This document shows, piece after piece, positions 42,835 through 51,717 of a DNA stretch of 64,000 bases. The notes beneath the pieces are model-generated. The model did not search any database. It worked only from the letters and a program-made list of their open reading frames with translations, and was not told where the DNA came from. Position numbers and translations under genes: made by a program. Source of the DNA: Cohnella endophytica (GTDB taxonomy: Bacteria; Bacillota; Bacilli; Paenibacillales; Paenibacillaceae); assembly GCF_003628305.1 (NCBI RefSeq), contig NZ_RBZM01000004.1:186001-250000 (forward strand). The letters run 5' to 3'. Position 1 is the stretch's first letter; every line of letters begins with the position of its first letter.

Positions 42835-44808
42835 CTATTTCCCTGAACTGGAACTGAATTCTCCCAGCGTAGCCTGGAGCGATAACGACAAGCTCTCAAG
42901 CTCCTTGGCGATATCTACGACTTCTTTGCTGGATTGCAGTTGCCCCGTGCTGAGCGCGGCTACTTGTTCGGAAGTAGCGGAAGCTTGCTGGGAGAAGCTG
43001 CTCACGTTCGCGATCGAACGGTTCAAGTGCCGCTGCTTCGATTCCAATTCGTGCACGTCCTGTTTGATCTGATCCACATGGTGCGTGAAAGCTTCCGATT
43101 TCTCGTACACCTTGGAGAAGATCGAGTTCGCGGTTTTGACCGATTGAATCTGGCTTTGCAACTGCGGCAAGGCTTGCTTGAGCGCGTTGATCGTCTGGGA
43201 AATCTCGTCTTGAATCGTCTCCGTCATCTGATTTACGGTAGAGAGAGAATCGTGGGTTTGGTCGGACAGTTGCCCCATTTCCTTGGCGATTACCTTGAAT
43301 CCTCCGCTCATCTGCCCGAAACGCGCCGCTTCGATTCCCGCGTTCAAAGATAATATTTTGGAATCCTTCGTAATTTTGTTCATCATGCCGAACACTCTCT
43401 GCATCGCTTCCGTGCTCTGTTCGAGCTTAGCTACCCGGCTCACGAGCAGGTCGATGGACGCTTCCGATTCGAGCGTAAGCTCGACGACGTCCGACATGAA
43501 CTGCTTGCCTTCGGAAGAGGCGGATCTGACCTCCAGCGAGGAAACGTTAATCTCGTCCGTCGCGGTGACGACGCTGGACAAGTCGGCGTTCATCGACTCG
43601 ACGATGTGGGATACTTGATCGGCTTCCGCCGCCAGCTGCGTGGAACCTTGGGCGATCTCTCCCGTCGCGGTGGAAATTTCGTCCGAGGAATTCGCCGTAT
43701 TCTGAGAGACATGGAGCAGGGTGGACGAAGTGTTTAGAACCTTGTGCGCGGATATCCGGGTTTGTTCGATCAGTCGCTTCATTTGCTGCATCATCGTATC
43801 GAAGCTGCTCGCGACTTCCCCGATCTCGTCCTTGCGGTTAAGCTGCATTCTGACATCGAGATTGCCTCTCGCCCCTTCGTTAAGCCGATTGCGAATTTTG
43901 AGCAGTGGTTTGCCTATGTAGAGAACGACGAGATAACCGATTCCGATCGCAACAATCGCGGCGATCGCGCACATCCAATAGGTCAGGTTGCGAATGACTT
44001 TCGTATCCGCTACCAGTTCCTTCAGCGGCGCGATGCCCGTTAGCGACCAGTTCGTTTTCTTGAGCGGCTCGGATACGACCAGATTAGCTTCGGATTCCGC
44101 TTCGACGGAAAATTTCAGACCGGCGTCCGCCGGAGCGGAAGACAACAGGACCTGGCCTTTATCGTCGATTAGCATCATTTTGGAAGATTCGCTGAAATGA
44201 ATCGTATCCAACGTTTGCGAAAGTAAGGTCGCATCGATCTCGAAGAGGATGAGCGATTTGTTGATCATCCTGGAAAGCGCGAACAAATTACCTTTGGCCA
44301 ATCCCGTGTAGCCGTTGTCCGCCATCGGAAGCCAGAGCGCGGTTCCTTTCATGCCGACGACTTTGTTGTACCATTCGGATTTCCGGTCGATTTGCGTCAA
44401 TCCCGTGGACACGGACGAGATCGTATCGGTCTCGTTTAACGTATTGAACAACGTGATGGATTTAATGAACGTATTCGTCCTGGCGATCTGGTTCAACGTT
44501 TCCTGTATCGCCATCTTGGCCTTCATCTGATCGGCCGGGTCGGCCGAGGGATCGAATACCGAGGATAACTGGTCTTGCAGGTCGCGGCTCGTGGAAAATT
44601 GCAGGCTCATATCCTCGAATTGTTTCAGCATCAAACCGATTTTTTCCGAAGCTTCCTTGACCGTCAATTGCGACACGGATTCCATTTTCCGCTCGATTAT
44701 CGATTGGGATTTGTTATACGAGATCAAACCGACAAGGAGAACGGACACAAACGTCGAAACAAAAAACAGAATAAATAATTTCGCGCTTACCGATCTGAAC
44801 ATAAGCAT
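42835..44808 (-). CDS. Methyl-accepting chemotaxis protein
   Basis: 657 residues. Membrane helices lie near 7-30 and 277-300 and flank a large extracellular Cache-like sensor domain. A HAMP domain follows (LLKIRNRLNEGARGNLDVRM), then the long signalling coiled coil. The hairpin tip KILSLNAGIEAARFGQMSGG differs somewhat from the usual IALNAAIEAARAGE. The ATG at 44808 follows CGAGGGGGC. It would report an external ligand to CheA/CheW. It sits divergently next to the alpha-glucoside operon, so a sugar attractant is possible. No other chemotaxis gene is present. Confidence 0.93.
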   Translation of the reverse strand: MLMFRSVSAKLFILFFVSTFVSVLLVGLISYNKSQSIIERKMESVSQLTVKEASEKIGLMLKQFEDMSLQFSTSRDLQDQLSSVFDPSADPADQMKAKMAIQETLNQIARTNTFIKSITLFNTLNETDTISSVSTGLTQIDRKSEWYNKVVGMKGTALWLPMADNGYTGLAKGNLFALSRMINKSLILFEIDATLLSQTLDTIHFSESSKMMLIDDKGQVLLSSAPADAGLKFSVEAESEANLVVSEPLKKTNWSLTGIAPLKELVADTKVIRNLTYWMCAIAAIVAIGIGYLVVLYIGKPLLKIRNRLNEGARGNLDVRMQLNRKDEIGEVASSFDTMMQQMKRLIEQTRISAHKVLNTSSTLLHVSQNTANSSDEISTATGEIAQGSTQLAAEADQVSHIVESMNADLSSVVTATDEINVSSLEVRSASSEGKQFMSDVVELTLESEASIDLLVSRVAKLEQSTEAMQRVFGMMNKITKDSKILSLNAGIEAARFGQMSGGFKVIAKEMGQLSDQTHDSLSTVNQMTETIQDEISQTINALKQALPQLQSQIQSVKTANSIFSKVYEKSEAFTHHVDQIKQDVHELESKQRHLNRSIANVSSFSQQASATSEQVAALSTGQLQSSKEVVDIAKELESLSLSLQATLGEFSSSSGK

Positions 44809-44981
44809 GAAGACGCCCCCTCGACTGGTTACCTATCTATAATTGTAAGGGCTATCTTAATCGTGATAATGTGTTATTCTACGGAAAATAGGCGAACTTG
44901 TACGCACTTCCGACATCCTTCTCCAAGAAGCATAGAAATGCGCGCATAATAGGGTTTCTACCAACCGTTGGAGGCAAGAGA

Positions 44982-46808
44982 ATGAGCCCGAAGCTAAAAA
45001 ATCCTTTGACGAGAATGAACGTGCGGCAGCAATTGATCTTATTGTTCCTGGTCTTGGTCAGCCCCGTATTCATTCTGAACTGGTACGCGAACACGAAAGC
45101 GGAAGGCATTCTTAAAGAGCACGTGACGAGCGCCTACGAGGAATTGAACAAACAAAACCATTTCCTGATCAATCGGGATATCGACACGGTCAGCCGGATC
45201 ATGACTACGATTATCCAGAACCCGATCACCCAAAGCATGATCAAAACGGACCGGGAGGAGACGGACTTCGAACGGGTCGTCAAATACGGCGAGATGAACA
45301 CGATGCTGGGCAGCAACTCGGTCGGTTTGTTCGGCGGCGAGGCCGTATACTATTTCCTTTTCGTATACGATCCGGACAATAACTACCAGTTCGCCCCGGC
45401 AATTCCCGACATCGACAAGCAGAACAACAATTCCTCCGTATTTTTCTATTCCGACCTCATGAAGACGCCATGGATCGAAGATGCGCTTAAGGCGAAGGGC
45501 AAGGGCGTGCTCGCGTTAATCGACAACTTCGGACCGAAGGCGAACCAAGAAACGCTAGCCTATTTGCGAGCGGTGAACAGCATTACGAACGGCAAAAGCG
45601 TCGTCGGCGTACTCGTCGCGACGAAGATGGACAAGAAGATCGAGGAATCGTTCTCTACCGTTTCGCTGCCGGAAGGCGGCCAAATCTATTTGACGGATTG
45701 GTCCAACCGAGTGTTGGCTTCGACGGACAATACGATGGGGCAAGTGCTGAAGTTACCGCAAGGCATGGACACGGACAGCTCGATGGAAGAGACGACGAAC
45801 ACGATCACGGACGATGCCATCTATGTGGTACATACGAAATACGCGATCAACCAGAAACTCGTGTACACGATTCCGATCAAGTCTCTGCTACAGCAGCAGA
45901 GTGCCTTAAAGCAAGTGATCCAGACGATCTCGATCGTATATTCCCTTTTCGCGATCGTCGTAATGATGTATTTCTGGAGATCGCTCATGAGTCCGCTTAG
46001 GAAACTCGCGATGTTCGCCCGCTCCCACGAGCCCGGCAAACCATTGGCCAGAGCGCCCCAGCGCGAACGGAACGACGAGGTAGGAGTGCTGATCTATTCC
46101 GTTCACAATATGGCGAACCGGATTAACGACATGATACATAACCAATACGACATGGAGATCAGGCAGAAGGAATCCCAGCTCAGGCTGCTCTATCAGCAGA
46201 TTAATCCTCACTTGCTATACAATACGCTGGAAAGCATCTATTGGAAGAGCTCCTTGGAAGGCAACACCGGATCGGCGGAAATGATCAAGGAGCTGTCCAA
46301 GCTCATGCGGATCAGTCTCAGCAGGGGGAGAGAGCTCATTACGATCGAGGAAGAGTTAGAACATGCGACGGCATATACGAGCTTGCAGCAGAAAAGGTAT
46401 GAATACGGCTTTGCGATAAGGTGGGAAGTGAGCGATGAGGTGACCGGCAACTTGATTCCGAAAATCACGTTGCAGCCTCTGATCGAGAACGCCATTATCC
46501 ACGGGGTCATGAACATGGGTGACGATGGGGAAATCATCGTCAGGGTTCGTCCGGATGGAGGTAACGTATGCATTACCGTAGAAGATAACGGGTACAAAGA
46601 AGTCGACTACGCTGCGATTAACGGAGTACTTAGGGACGACCCGTCCGAATCTTCCTCGGGTTACGGAATCAAGAACGTCAATAAGCGGATTCAACTGCAC
46701 TTCGGCAATCATTACGGCCTTCGTTACGAGGCGCGCGAACCGGAGGGGACGAGGGTCGTCGTCCTCATTCCGAAGCGGACGATCGCGGATCACAATGACG
46801 AACAATAG
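44982..46808 (+). CDS. Sensor histidine kinase, YesM family
   Basis: About 608 residues. Membrane helices lie near 15-37 and 300-320 with an extracellular sensor domain between. A HAMP region and the kinase domain follow, with LLYQQINPHLLYNTLESIYW (catalytic His), VENxxIHG-type ENAIIHGV and EDNGYKEVD in the ATPase domain. The ATG at 44982 lies seven bases after GGAGG; an upstream in-frame ATG at 44898 would add 28 residues without support. It precedes its regulator by 17 bp. It probably senses the substrate of the importer encoded downstream. Confidence 0.94.
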   Translation: MSPKLKNPLTRMNVRQQLILLFLVLVSPVFILNWYANTKAEGILKEHVTSAYEELNKQNHFLINRDIDTVSRIMTTIIQNPITQSMIKTDREETDFERVVKYGEMNTMLGSNSVGLFGGEAVYYFLFVYDPDNNYQFAPAIPDIDKQNNNSSVFFYSDLMKTPWIEDALKAKGKGVLALIDNFGPKANQETLAYLRAVNSITNGKSVVGVLVATKMDKKIEESFSTVSLPEGGQIYLTDWSNRVLASTDNTMGQVLKLPQGMDTDSSMEETTNTITDDAIYVVHTKYAINQKLVYTIPIKSLLQQQSALKQVIQTISIVYSLFAIVVMMYFWRSLMSPLRKLAMFARSHEPGKPLARAPQRERNDEVGVLIYSVHNMANRINDMIHNQYDMEIRQKESQLRLLYQQINPHLLYNTLESIYWKSSLEGNTGSAEMIKELSKLMRISLSRGRELITIEEELEHATAYTSLQQKRYEYGFAIRWEVSDEVTGNLIPKITLQPLIENAIIHGVMNMGDDGEIIVRVRPDGGNVCITVEDNGYKEVDYAAINGVLRDDPSESSSGYGIKNVNKRIQLHFGNHYGLRYEAREPEGTRVVVLIPKRTIADHNDEQ

Positions 46809-46825
46809 GGAAAGAGGCTGAAGCC

Positions 46826-48160
46826 GTGTACAACATCTTAATCGTGGACGACGAACCGCTCATCTGCAGAGGACTCGCGAATCTGTTGGAATCATCCGGG
46901 TTAAACATTCAGAATCTGTATACCGCGAATAACGGATACGAGGCGCTCGATTACTTGAAGATGGAAACGATCGATCTGCTCATCACCGATATCCAGATGG
47001 GCGCGATGAGCGGCATCGAGCTTATGCAACAAGCGAAAATCATCAAGCCATGGGTTCAAGTCATCGTGATCTCGGCGCACGAGACGTTCCAATACGCGCA
47101 ATTGGCCATCCGGCTAGGAGCAAGGGACTATCTGATCAAGCCGATCAACAGCGAGCAGTTGCTGAACTCCGTGCGGCACGTGCTGCTGCACATGGACAGG
47201 CCGGTTCAGGATCAGAAGGAGCTGATCTCGGATTTGCGCGAGCATTTCCGCATGGATCAACCGATTCCGCAGCGCATGGAAGTACTTAACCGACTCGTAA
47301 CGGAGCCGTTCACGGAAGACCGTTACGCGGAAGTGATCAAGCTGGAGCAAGCGAATGATATTCGCTTGAACGGACCGTATTTCGCCATGGTGAAAATTCG
47401 TCTGGACCTCGATGCGACCGCGAGAGGCACGGTAATCGACGCGAAGGACGCGAGGTTGTTGCAATATGCCGTCCTGAACATCGTGAACGAATTGCTCGAC
47501 AAGGAATGGGACCACCAATCGTTTTATTCCTCCGGCCAAGAAGTCAGCATCATCGCGCAGTGGGACGAAGCGAGATACGGAGATTCCAGCATAGACAAAA
47601 TTAATCAGCTGGAGATGATCGGGCGCAGCTTGCATTTCAACGTCCATAAGTTCCTCGGTTTCCAAAGCACCGTCGGCATTAGTCAGATTCTGAAGGGGAG
47701 AGAGTTTCTGCCCGAGCTGCACAATCAGGTGAATAAAGCGATCGTATGGAATAAGGAGCATAAGGATCACCACGTGTTTTATTTCGGCGACTTCAAATGG
47801 GGGTTGTTCACCGAGGATCCGACGGAAGAGGATTTGGCGGCCCAGAACAATTTGATCGTCGAACGGGCGCACGAATATATACATTCCAACTATGCCCAAA
47901 AAGGATTAACGCTGAACGAGGTCGCGCAGAAAAACCATGTCAGTCCCAACTATCTCAGCTACTTGTTCAAGAAAAATACGGGCATCAACCTCTGGGAGTA
48001 CGTGATCAAGCTGCGAATGGAGGAGAGCAAGCGTCTTATCCAGAACACCGATCTTCGAAGATACGAAATCTCGGAGAAGGTGGGTTACGAATCGCCGGAA
48101 CATTTTAGCAAAATATTCAAAAAATACTTCGGGATCAGTCCGAGCGAAATGAAGAAGTAG
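46826..48160 (+). CDS. Response regulator with AraC-type DNA-binding domain, YesN family
   Basis: 444 residues. The receiver has VDDE at 7-10, Asp55 in LLITDIQMGAMSG and the Lys in LIKPIN. A linker of about 200 residues leads to an AraC-type domain (NEVAQKNHVSPNYLSYLFKK, KVGYESPEHFSKIFKKYFG). It starts with GTG at 46826 behind AAGAGG. It is the partner of the kinase upstream and is about 90 residues shorter than the regulator of the first module. Direct repeats 21 bp apart upstream of both 48259 and 50181 are its likely operators. Confidence 0.94.
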   Translation: MYNILIVDDEPLICRGLANLLESSGLNIQNLYTANNGYEALDYLKMETIDLLITDIQMGAMSGIELMQQAKIIKPWVQVIVISAHETFQYAQLAIRLGARDYLIKPINSEQLLNSVRHVLLHMDRPVQDQKELISDLREHFRMDQPIPQRMEVLNRLVTEPFTEDRYAEVIKLEQANDIRLNGPYFAMVKIRLDLDATARGTVIDAKDARLLQYAVLNIVNELLDKEWDHQSFYSSGQEVSIIAQWDEARYGDSSIDKINQLEMIGRSLHFNVHKFLGFQSTVGISQILKGREFLPELHNQVNKAIVWNKEHKDHHVFYFGDFKWGLFTEDPTEEDLAAQNNLIVERAHEYIHSNYAQKGLTLNEVAQKNHVSPNYLSYLFKKNTGINLWEYVIKLRMEESKRLIQNTDLRRYEISEKVGYESPEHFSKIFKKYFGISPSEMKK

Positions 48161-48165
48161 GATCG

Positions 48166-48219
48166 CCCATGATCCACATAGATACGCACATGTTCACGTC
48201 GTCTCCCTTTTCCTACAAT
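48166..48219 (+). promoter_or_regulatory. Direct-repeat operator and promoter of the permease genes
   Basis: CCCATGATC at 48166 and CACATGTTC at 48187 are direct repeats exactly 21 bp apart. TACAAT at 48214 is a good -10, 27 bp from the start of the second half-site, with TGTTCA as a poor -35 that overlaps it. The element agrees with that at 50082 at 19 of 27 positions. The layout suits activation by the YesN-type regulator encoded just upstream. Confidence 0.68.
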
Positions 48220-48258
48220 AGAGAATATCAGTAGATGAAAAGGAATGAGGGAGACACA

Positions 48259-49179
48259 ATGAATCAAACAACAGCAGTTCCGAGACTTCCCTTGGATTCC
48301 CTGCCTAAGCGGCCTCCCGCGAAGTGGAAGAAATATATCTGGGGGTACTTGTTCCTATTGCCCGCGGTAGCCATTTTCTTCACTTTCTTGTGGATGCCGA
48401 TCGGTAAAGGAATAATCTTTAGTTTTTACCACATCGACTTCGTAAAAGGGGATTCATTCGTAGGCTGGGAAAACTATAAGAGAGTGTTCAAAGATCCCGA
48501 GGTCATGGTTTCCGTGAAAAATACGCTTTATTACATGGGGCTAGGCATCGTGATCGGGTTCTGGGTTCCGATCCTGTTCGCCATCGCGATCTCGGAGATG
48601 AGACGCCTTCAGGGCTTCGCCCGGATTGCGGCCTACTTGCCATACGTCGTTCCGCTCGTCGTTCTGTACGGCCTGTGGAGATGGTTGTACGATCCGGTTG
48701 GCCCGATTAACGCGGTTCTTTCCCATATCGGCTTCGATACGATTCTGTTCATGACGGACAAGGCGTGGTCGATGATCTCCATCGTCATCATGGAAACCTG
48801 GCAAAGCTTCGGTTCGGCTCTCTTGATCTATCTCGCGGCGATCTTGAGCATTCCCCGCGATTGGTACGAAGCGGCGGAAATCGACGGAGCGGGCATCTGG
48901 GGTAGAATCCGCCACATTACGCTGCCGGCGATTAAGACTCAGGTCGTTTTGTTGTTCTTGCTGCAACTGATCGCGACGTCCCAAGGCTTCCAAACGCAAT
49001 ACGCGCTGTTGGACGGCGGTCCGAACAACGCAACGCTTACTTATGCTTTGCTTGTCGTTAGATACGCGTTCACGCGTCAAGATTACGGATCCGCTTCCGC
49101 TCTCGGCGTGCTTATGTTCCTCGTGCTTGGTTTGCTGGCGGTAATTCAATACCGGATATCCAACAAAGAGGGGGCATAA
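48259..49179 (+). CDS. Sugar ABC transporter permease (MalF type)
   Basis: About 306 residues with six membrane helices. The long cytoplasmic N-terminus is followed by YLFLLPAVAIFFTFLWMPIG. The EAA loop reads WYEAAEIDGAGIWGRIRHIT. The ATG at 48259 follows GAGGGAG; an ATG at 48235 in frame has no ribosome site. It is the first gene behind the operator at 48166 and is 2 bp from the second permease gene. With that protein and the binding protein at 50181 it forms an importer. The likely substrate is an alpha-glucoside, judged from the downstream GH31 gene. Confidence 0.94.
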   Translation: MNQTTAVPRLPLDSLPKRPPAKWKKYIWGYLFLLPAVAIFFTFLWMPIGKGIIFSFYHIDFVKGDSFVGWENYKRVFKDPEVMVSVKNTLYYMGLGIVIGFWVPILFAIAISEMRRLQGFARIAAYLPYVVPLVVLYGLWRWLYDPVGPINAVLSHIGFDTILFMTDKAWSMISIVIMETWQSFGSALLIYLAAILSIPRDWYEAAEIDGAGIWGRIRHITLPAIKTQVVLLFLLQLIATSQGFQTQYALLDGGPNNATLTYALLVVRYAFTRQDYGSASALGVLMFLVLGLLAVIQYRISNKEGA

Positions 49180-49181
49180 GC

Positions 49182-50054
49182 GTGAAGATAATAGAGAGAG
49201 GAATCATTTCGGATTACGATCTGAAAAGGCCGGGAGTCAAGATCGCCTATGGCTTCATGTTGCTGGTCATTCTCGTCATGGTCTGCACGATGCTGTACCC
49301 GCTGTTGGTCATCTTCTTCAACGGCTTGAAGCTGAACGCGGAAGTCAACTCCTTCCCGCCGACGTTCCTGCCTTCGGAGATTCATTTCGAGAACTATCAT
49401 AAAGCTTGGACTTACATCAAACTGCCGTTATTCGCCCGTAATACGCTGTTCATTTTCGCGGGCAACATGTTCATGACGATCGTCGTCGTCGGTTTCGCTT
49501 CGTTCAGCTTATCGAGGATGAACGTGCCGTACAAGAAGGCCATTCAGTACTTTTTCCTAATGACGTTGTTCATTCCGCCGACGACTTACATCATTCCGAA
49601 CTTCGTGAACTTGCGCGATCTCGGGTTGATGAATACTTTCTGGGCGCTCTGGCTGCCTGCCGGAGCGAATGCGTTTTTCCTGCTCCTGCTGAAGTCGTTC
49701 TTTGACGGAATCAACATCGAGATGTTCGAATCGGGAAGAATCGACGGCGCATCCGAACCTAGACTGTTTTTCCAAATCGCGTTTCCGCTGTCCGTGCCGA
49801 TCTTCGCCACGCTCGCGATCTTCGTCTTCTCGAGCTCATGGAACGATTGGTATTGGCCGTCGTTGATCCTGTCGGACAACAATCATTATCCGCTCGCGAC
49901 GGCCATCTATAAGTACGTCGTTAACGTGAGGAGATTGGATACGAACATCAAGTTCGCGATTCTATCCATGGTTACTTTTCCGCCGGTCATCGTCTTCTTG
50001 ATCTTCCAGAAGTACATCGTTCGCGGTCTTCATCTCGGAGGCGTGAAGGGATAA
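49182..50054 (+). CDS. Carbohydrate ABC transporter permease (MalG type)
   Basis: 290 residues with six membrane helices and an EAA loop (MFESGRIDGASEPRLFFQIA) in which the first Ala residues are replaced (ESGRIDGAS). The end KYIVRGLHLGGVKG is typical of MalG-type proteins. It starts with GTG behind GAGGGGGC. It is the second half of the membrane channel with the protein encoded 2 bp upstream. No ATPase gene follows, so a shared ATPase must drive it. Confidence 0.94.
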   Translation: MKIIERGIISDYDLKRPGVKIAYGFMLLVILVMVCTMLYPLLVIFFNGLKLNAEVNSFPPTFLPSEIHFENYHKAWTYIKLPLFARNTLFIFAGNMFMTIVVVGFASFSLSRMNVPYKKAIQYFFLMTLFIPPTTYIIPNFVNLRDLGLMNTFWALWLPAGANAFFLLLLKSFFDGINIEMFESGRIDGASEPRLFFQIAFPLSVPIFATLAIFVFSSSWNDWYWPSLILSDNNHYPLATAIYKYVVNVRRLDTNIKFAILSMVTFPPVIVFLIFQKYIVRGLHLGGVKG

Positions 50055-50081
50055 CGTTAAAACACAGCATGCGTAAAACTG

Positions 50082-50136
50082 CACATGATCGAAATAGGAA
50101 TACACATTTCCTAGATGAATGCGCCTCCATTATGAT
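50082..50136 (+). promoter_or_regulatory. Direct-repeat operator and promoter of the binding-protein gene
   Basis: CACATGATC at 50082 and CACATTTCC at 50103 are direct repeats 21 bp apart. TATGAT at 50131 is a likely -10, 28 bp from the second half-site start. This is nearly the same layout as at 48166. It gives the binding protein its own promoter, as is usual for a product needed in excess. Confidence 0.68.
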
Positions 50137-50180
50137 GAGCGTGTAAGCAAAACTATTAAACGAAAAGGGGAATAACAACA

Positions 50181-51644
50181 ATGCGTAAGATTTCAACGAT
50201 TATCGCTTGCTTGATCGTATTCAGCCTTGTACTGGCTGCTTGCGGCGGCAAGAACAACAGTAGCAACAATGCTTCTCCAGCCGCTTCTCCGTCCGCTAGC
50301 ACGCCTGCGGATTCCGCTTCCGATCCTTCGCCTTCAAGCGACGAACCGCCTGCGGTAGACCTGACGCAAGTCAAAGCAACGATCAGCATCTACTATCCGA
50401 CTCCGGACCAAGTTGAAAAACGCGCCCTGGAAGACGATAAAATCAAACGCTTCAACGAAGTGTACCCTAACGTTGAAGTCGTGAAGAGCGACTGGCAGTA
50501 TAACCCGAACGAAATCGGCATCAAAATGGGCGCTAACGAAGCGCCGACGTTGTTCAACACTTACGCTACCGAAGGTAAATTCTTGGCCGAAAAAGGCTGG
50601 GCGGCCGATATCACGGACTTATTCAACTCTTACGACAAAAAAGATCAGCTGAACCCGATCCTGCTCGATCAATTCAACATCGGCGGTAAAATCTTCGGTA
50701 TCCCGCAACAAGGATACGTGGTAGGCACTGTCGTTAACACGAAAATGCTGAAAGACAAAGGCGTAGAAGTTCCTGCGCTAGACTGGACATGGGACGACGT
50801 TCTGAAAACGGCTTCCGCGGTTGCCGATCCGAAAAAAGGAATCGCGGGTATCGCTCCTATGGGTAAAGGCAACGAAGCCGGTTGGAACTGGACTAACTTC
50901 TTGTTCGAAGCTGGCGGCGAAATCCAAACGGTAGCCGACGGTAAAGTTACGGCAGCGTTCAACTCCGAAGCTGGTTTGAAAGCACTCCAGTTCTACAGCA
51001 AGTTGAAAGAAGCCAACGTAATCCCTGCCGACTGGGCTCTTGGTTGGGGCGATGCGGTTGGCGCGTTCGCTCAAGGCAGAACGGCAATGGTTATCGCGGG
51101 TCCTGACGGTCCGGTTGACCAAGGTTTGAACCAAGGCGGGATGAAACCTGAAGATATCGTGGTTTACCCAATGCCTGCATCCGCTTCGGGCGGCAAACAC
51201 ACCGGCGTTCTCGGCGGAGACTTCCTCGTCGTCAACCCGAACGCAACAAAAGAAGAACAACAACTGGCATTCCAATACGCCGTGTTCGATTATTTCTCCG
51301 ACAAAGGCTTGGCTTCGACGGAAGAGTCCATCAAACAACGCAAAACGGAAAACAAATATTTCGTACCGCCGGTTATTCAATACTTCAAACAAGATTCCGA
51401 ATACGGCGCGAAAGTAAAAGCCGTATACGACAAATACGACAACGTATACCAATACAGCAACGAATTGATGGCATTGCTGGACGGCAAACCGGAAGCGCAA
51501 TTCAATACGCAAGATTACTACGCGGCTATGACGAATGTCATTCAAGAAGTCTTCTCCAAAAAAGGTGTAGACCTGAAAGCTCAGCTCGATGCTGCAGCCA
51601 AAACGGTACAAGAGAAATTCTATAACAACATCAAAGTAGAATAG
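50181..51644 (+). CDS. Extracellular sugar-binding lipoprotein
   Basis: 487 residues. The signal peptide MRKISTIIACLIVFSLVLAAC has the lipobox LAAC, followed by a linker rich in Ser, Ala and Pro. The rest is a family-1 solute-binding fold (KATISIYYPTPDQVEKRAL; AFAQGRTAMVIAGPDGP). AAAGGGGAATAAC precedes the ATG. Codon use looks more uniform than in neighbouring genes (many CGC, GGC and AAA codons), as in a highly expressed gene. It should deliver substrate to the permeases at 48259-50054. A stable hairpin follows its stop. Confidence 0.93.
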   Translation: MRKISTIIACLIVFSLVLAACGGKNNSSNNASPAASPSASTPADSASDPSPSSDEPPAVDLTQVKATISIYYPTPDQVEKRALEDDKIKRFNEVYPNVEVVKSDWQYNPNEIGIKMGANEAPTLFNTYATEGKFLAEKGWAADITDLFNSYDKKDQLNPILLDQFNIGGKIFGIPQQGYVVGTVVNTKMLKDKGVEVPALDWTWDDVLKTASAVADPKKGIAGIAPMGKGNEAGWNWTNFLFEAGGEIQTVADGKVTAAFNSEAGLKALQFYSKLKEANVIPADWALGWGDAVGAFAQGRTAMVIAGPDGPVDQGLNQGGMKPEDIVVYPMPASASGGKHTGVLGGDFLVVNPNATKEEQQLAFQYAVFDYFSDKGLASTEESIKQRKTENKYFVPPVIQYFKQDSEYGAKVKAVYDKYDNVYQYSNELMALLDGKPEAQFNTQDYYAAMTNVIQEVFSKKGVDLKAQLDAAAKTVQEKFYNNIKVE

Positions 51645-51650
51645 GTTAGT

Positions 51651-51696
51651 AGGGGGTTGCCTAAGGCAAACGAAAGTTTGCAGGAGGCAACCCTCT
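51651..51696 (+). other. mRNA hairpin between the binding-protein and GH31 genes
   Basis: The outer stem is GGGTTGCCT with AGGCAACCC. The inner stem GCAAAC-GAAA-GTTTGC is closed by a GNRA tetraloop. No T-run follows. Such hairpins protect the 3' end of an abundant binding-protein message and lower read-through into the next gene. Full termination looks unlikely. Confidence 0.7.
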
Positions 51697-51717
51697 CCCC
51701 TATCAGAGGTGAACGAC

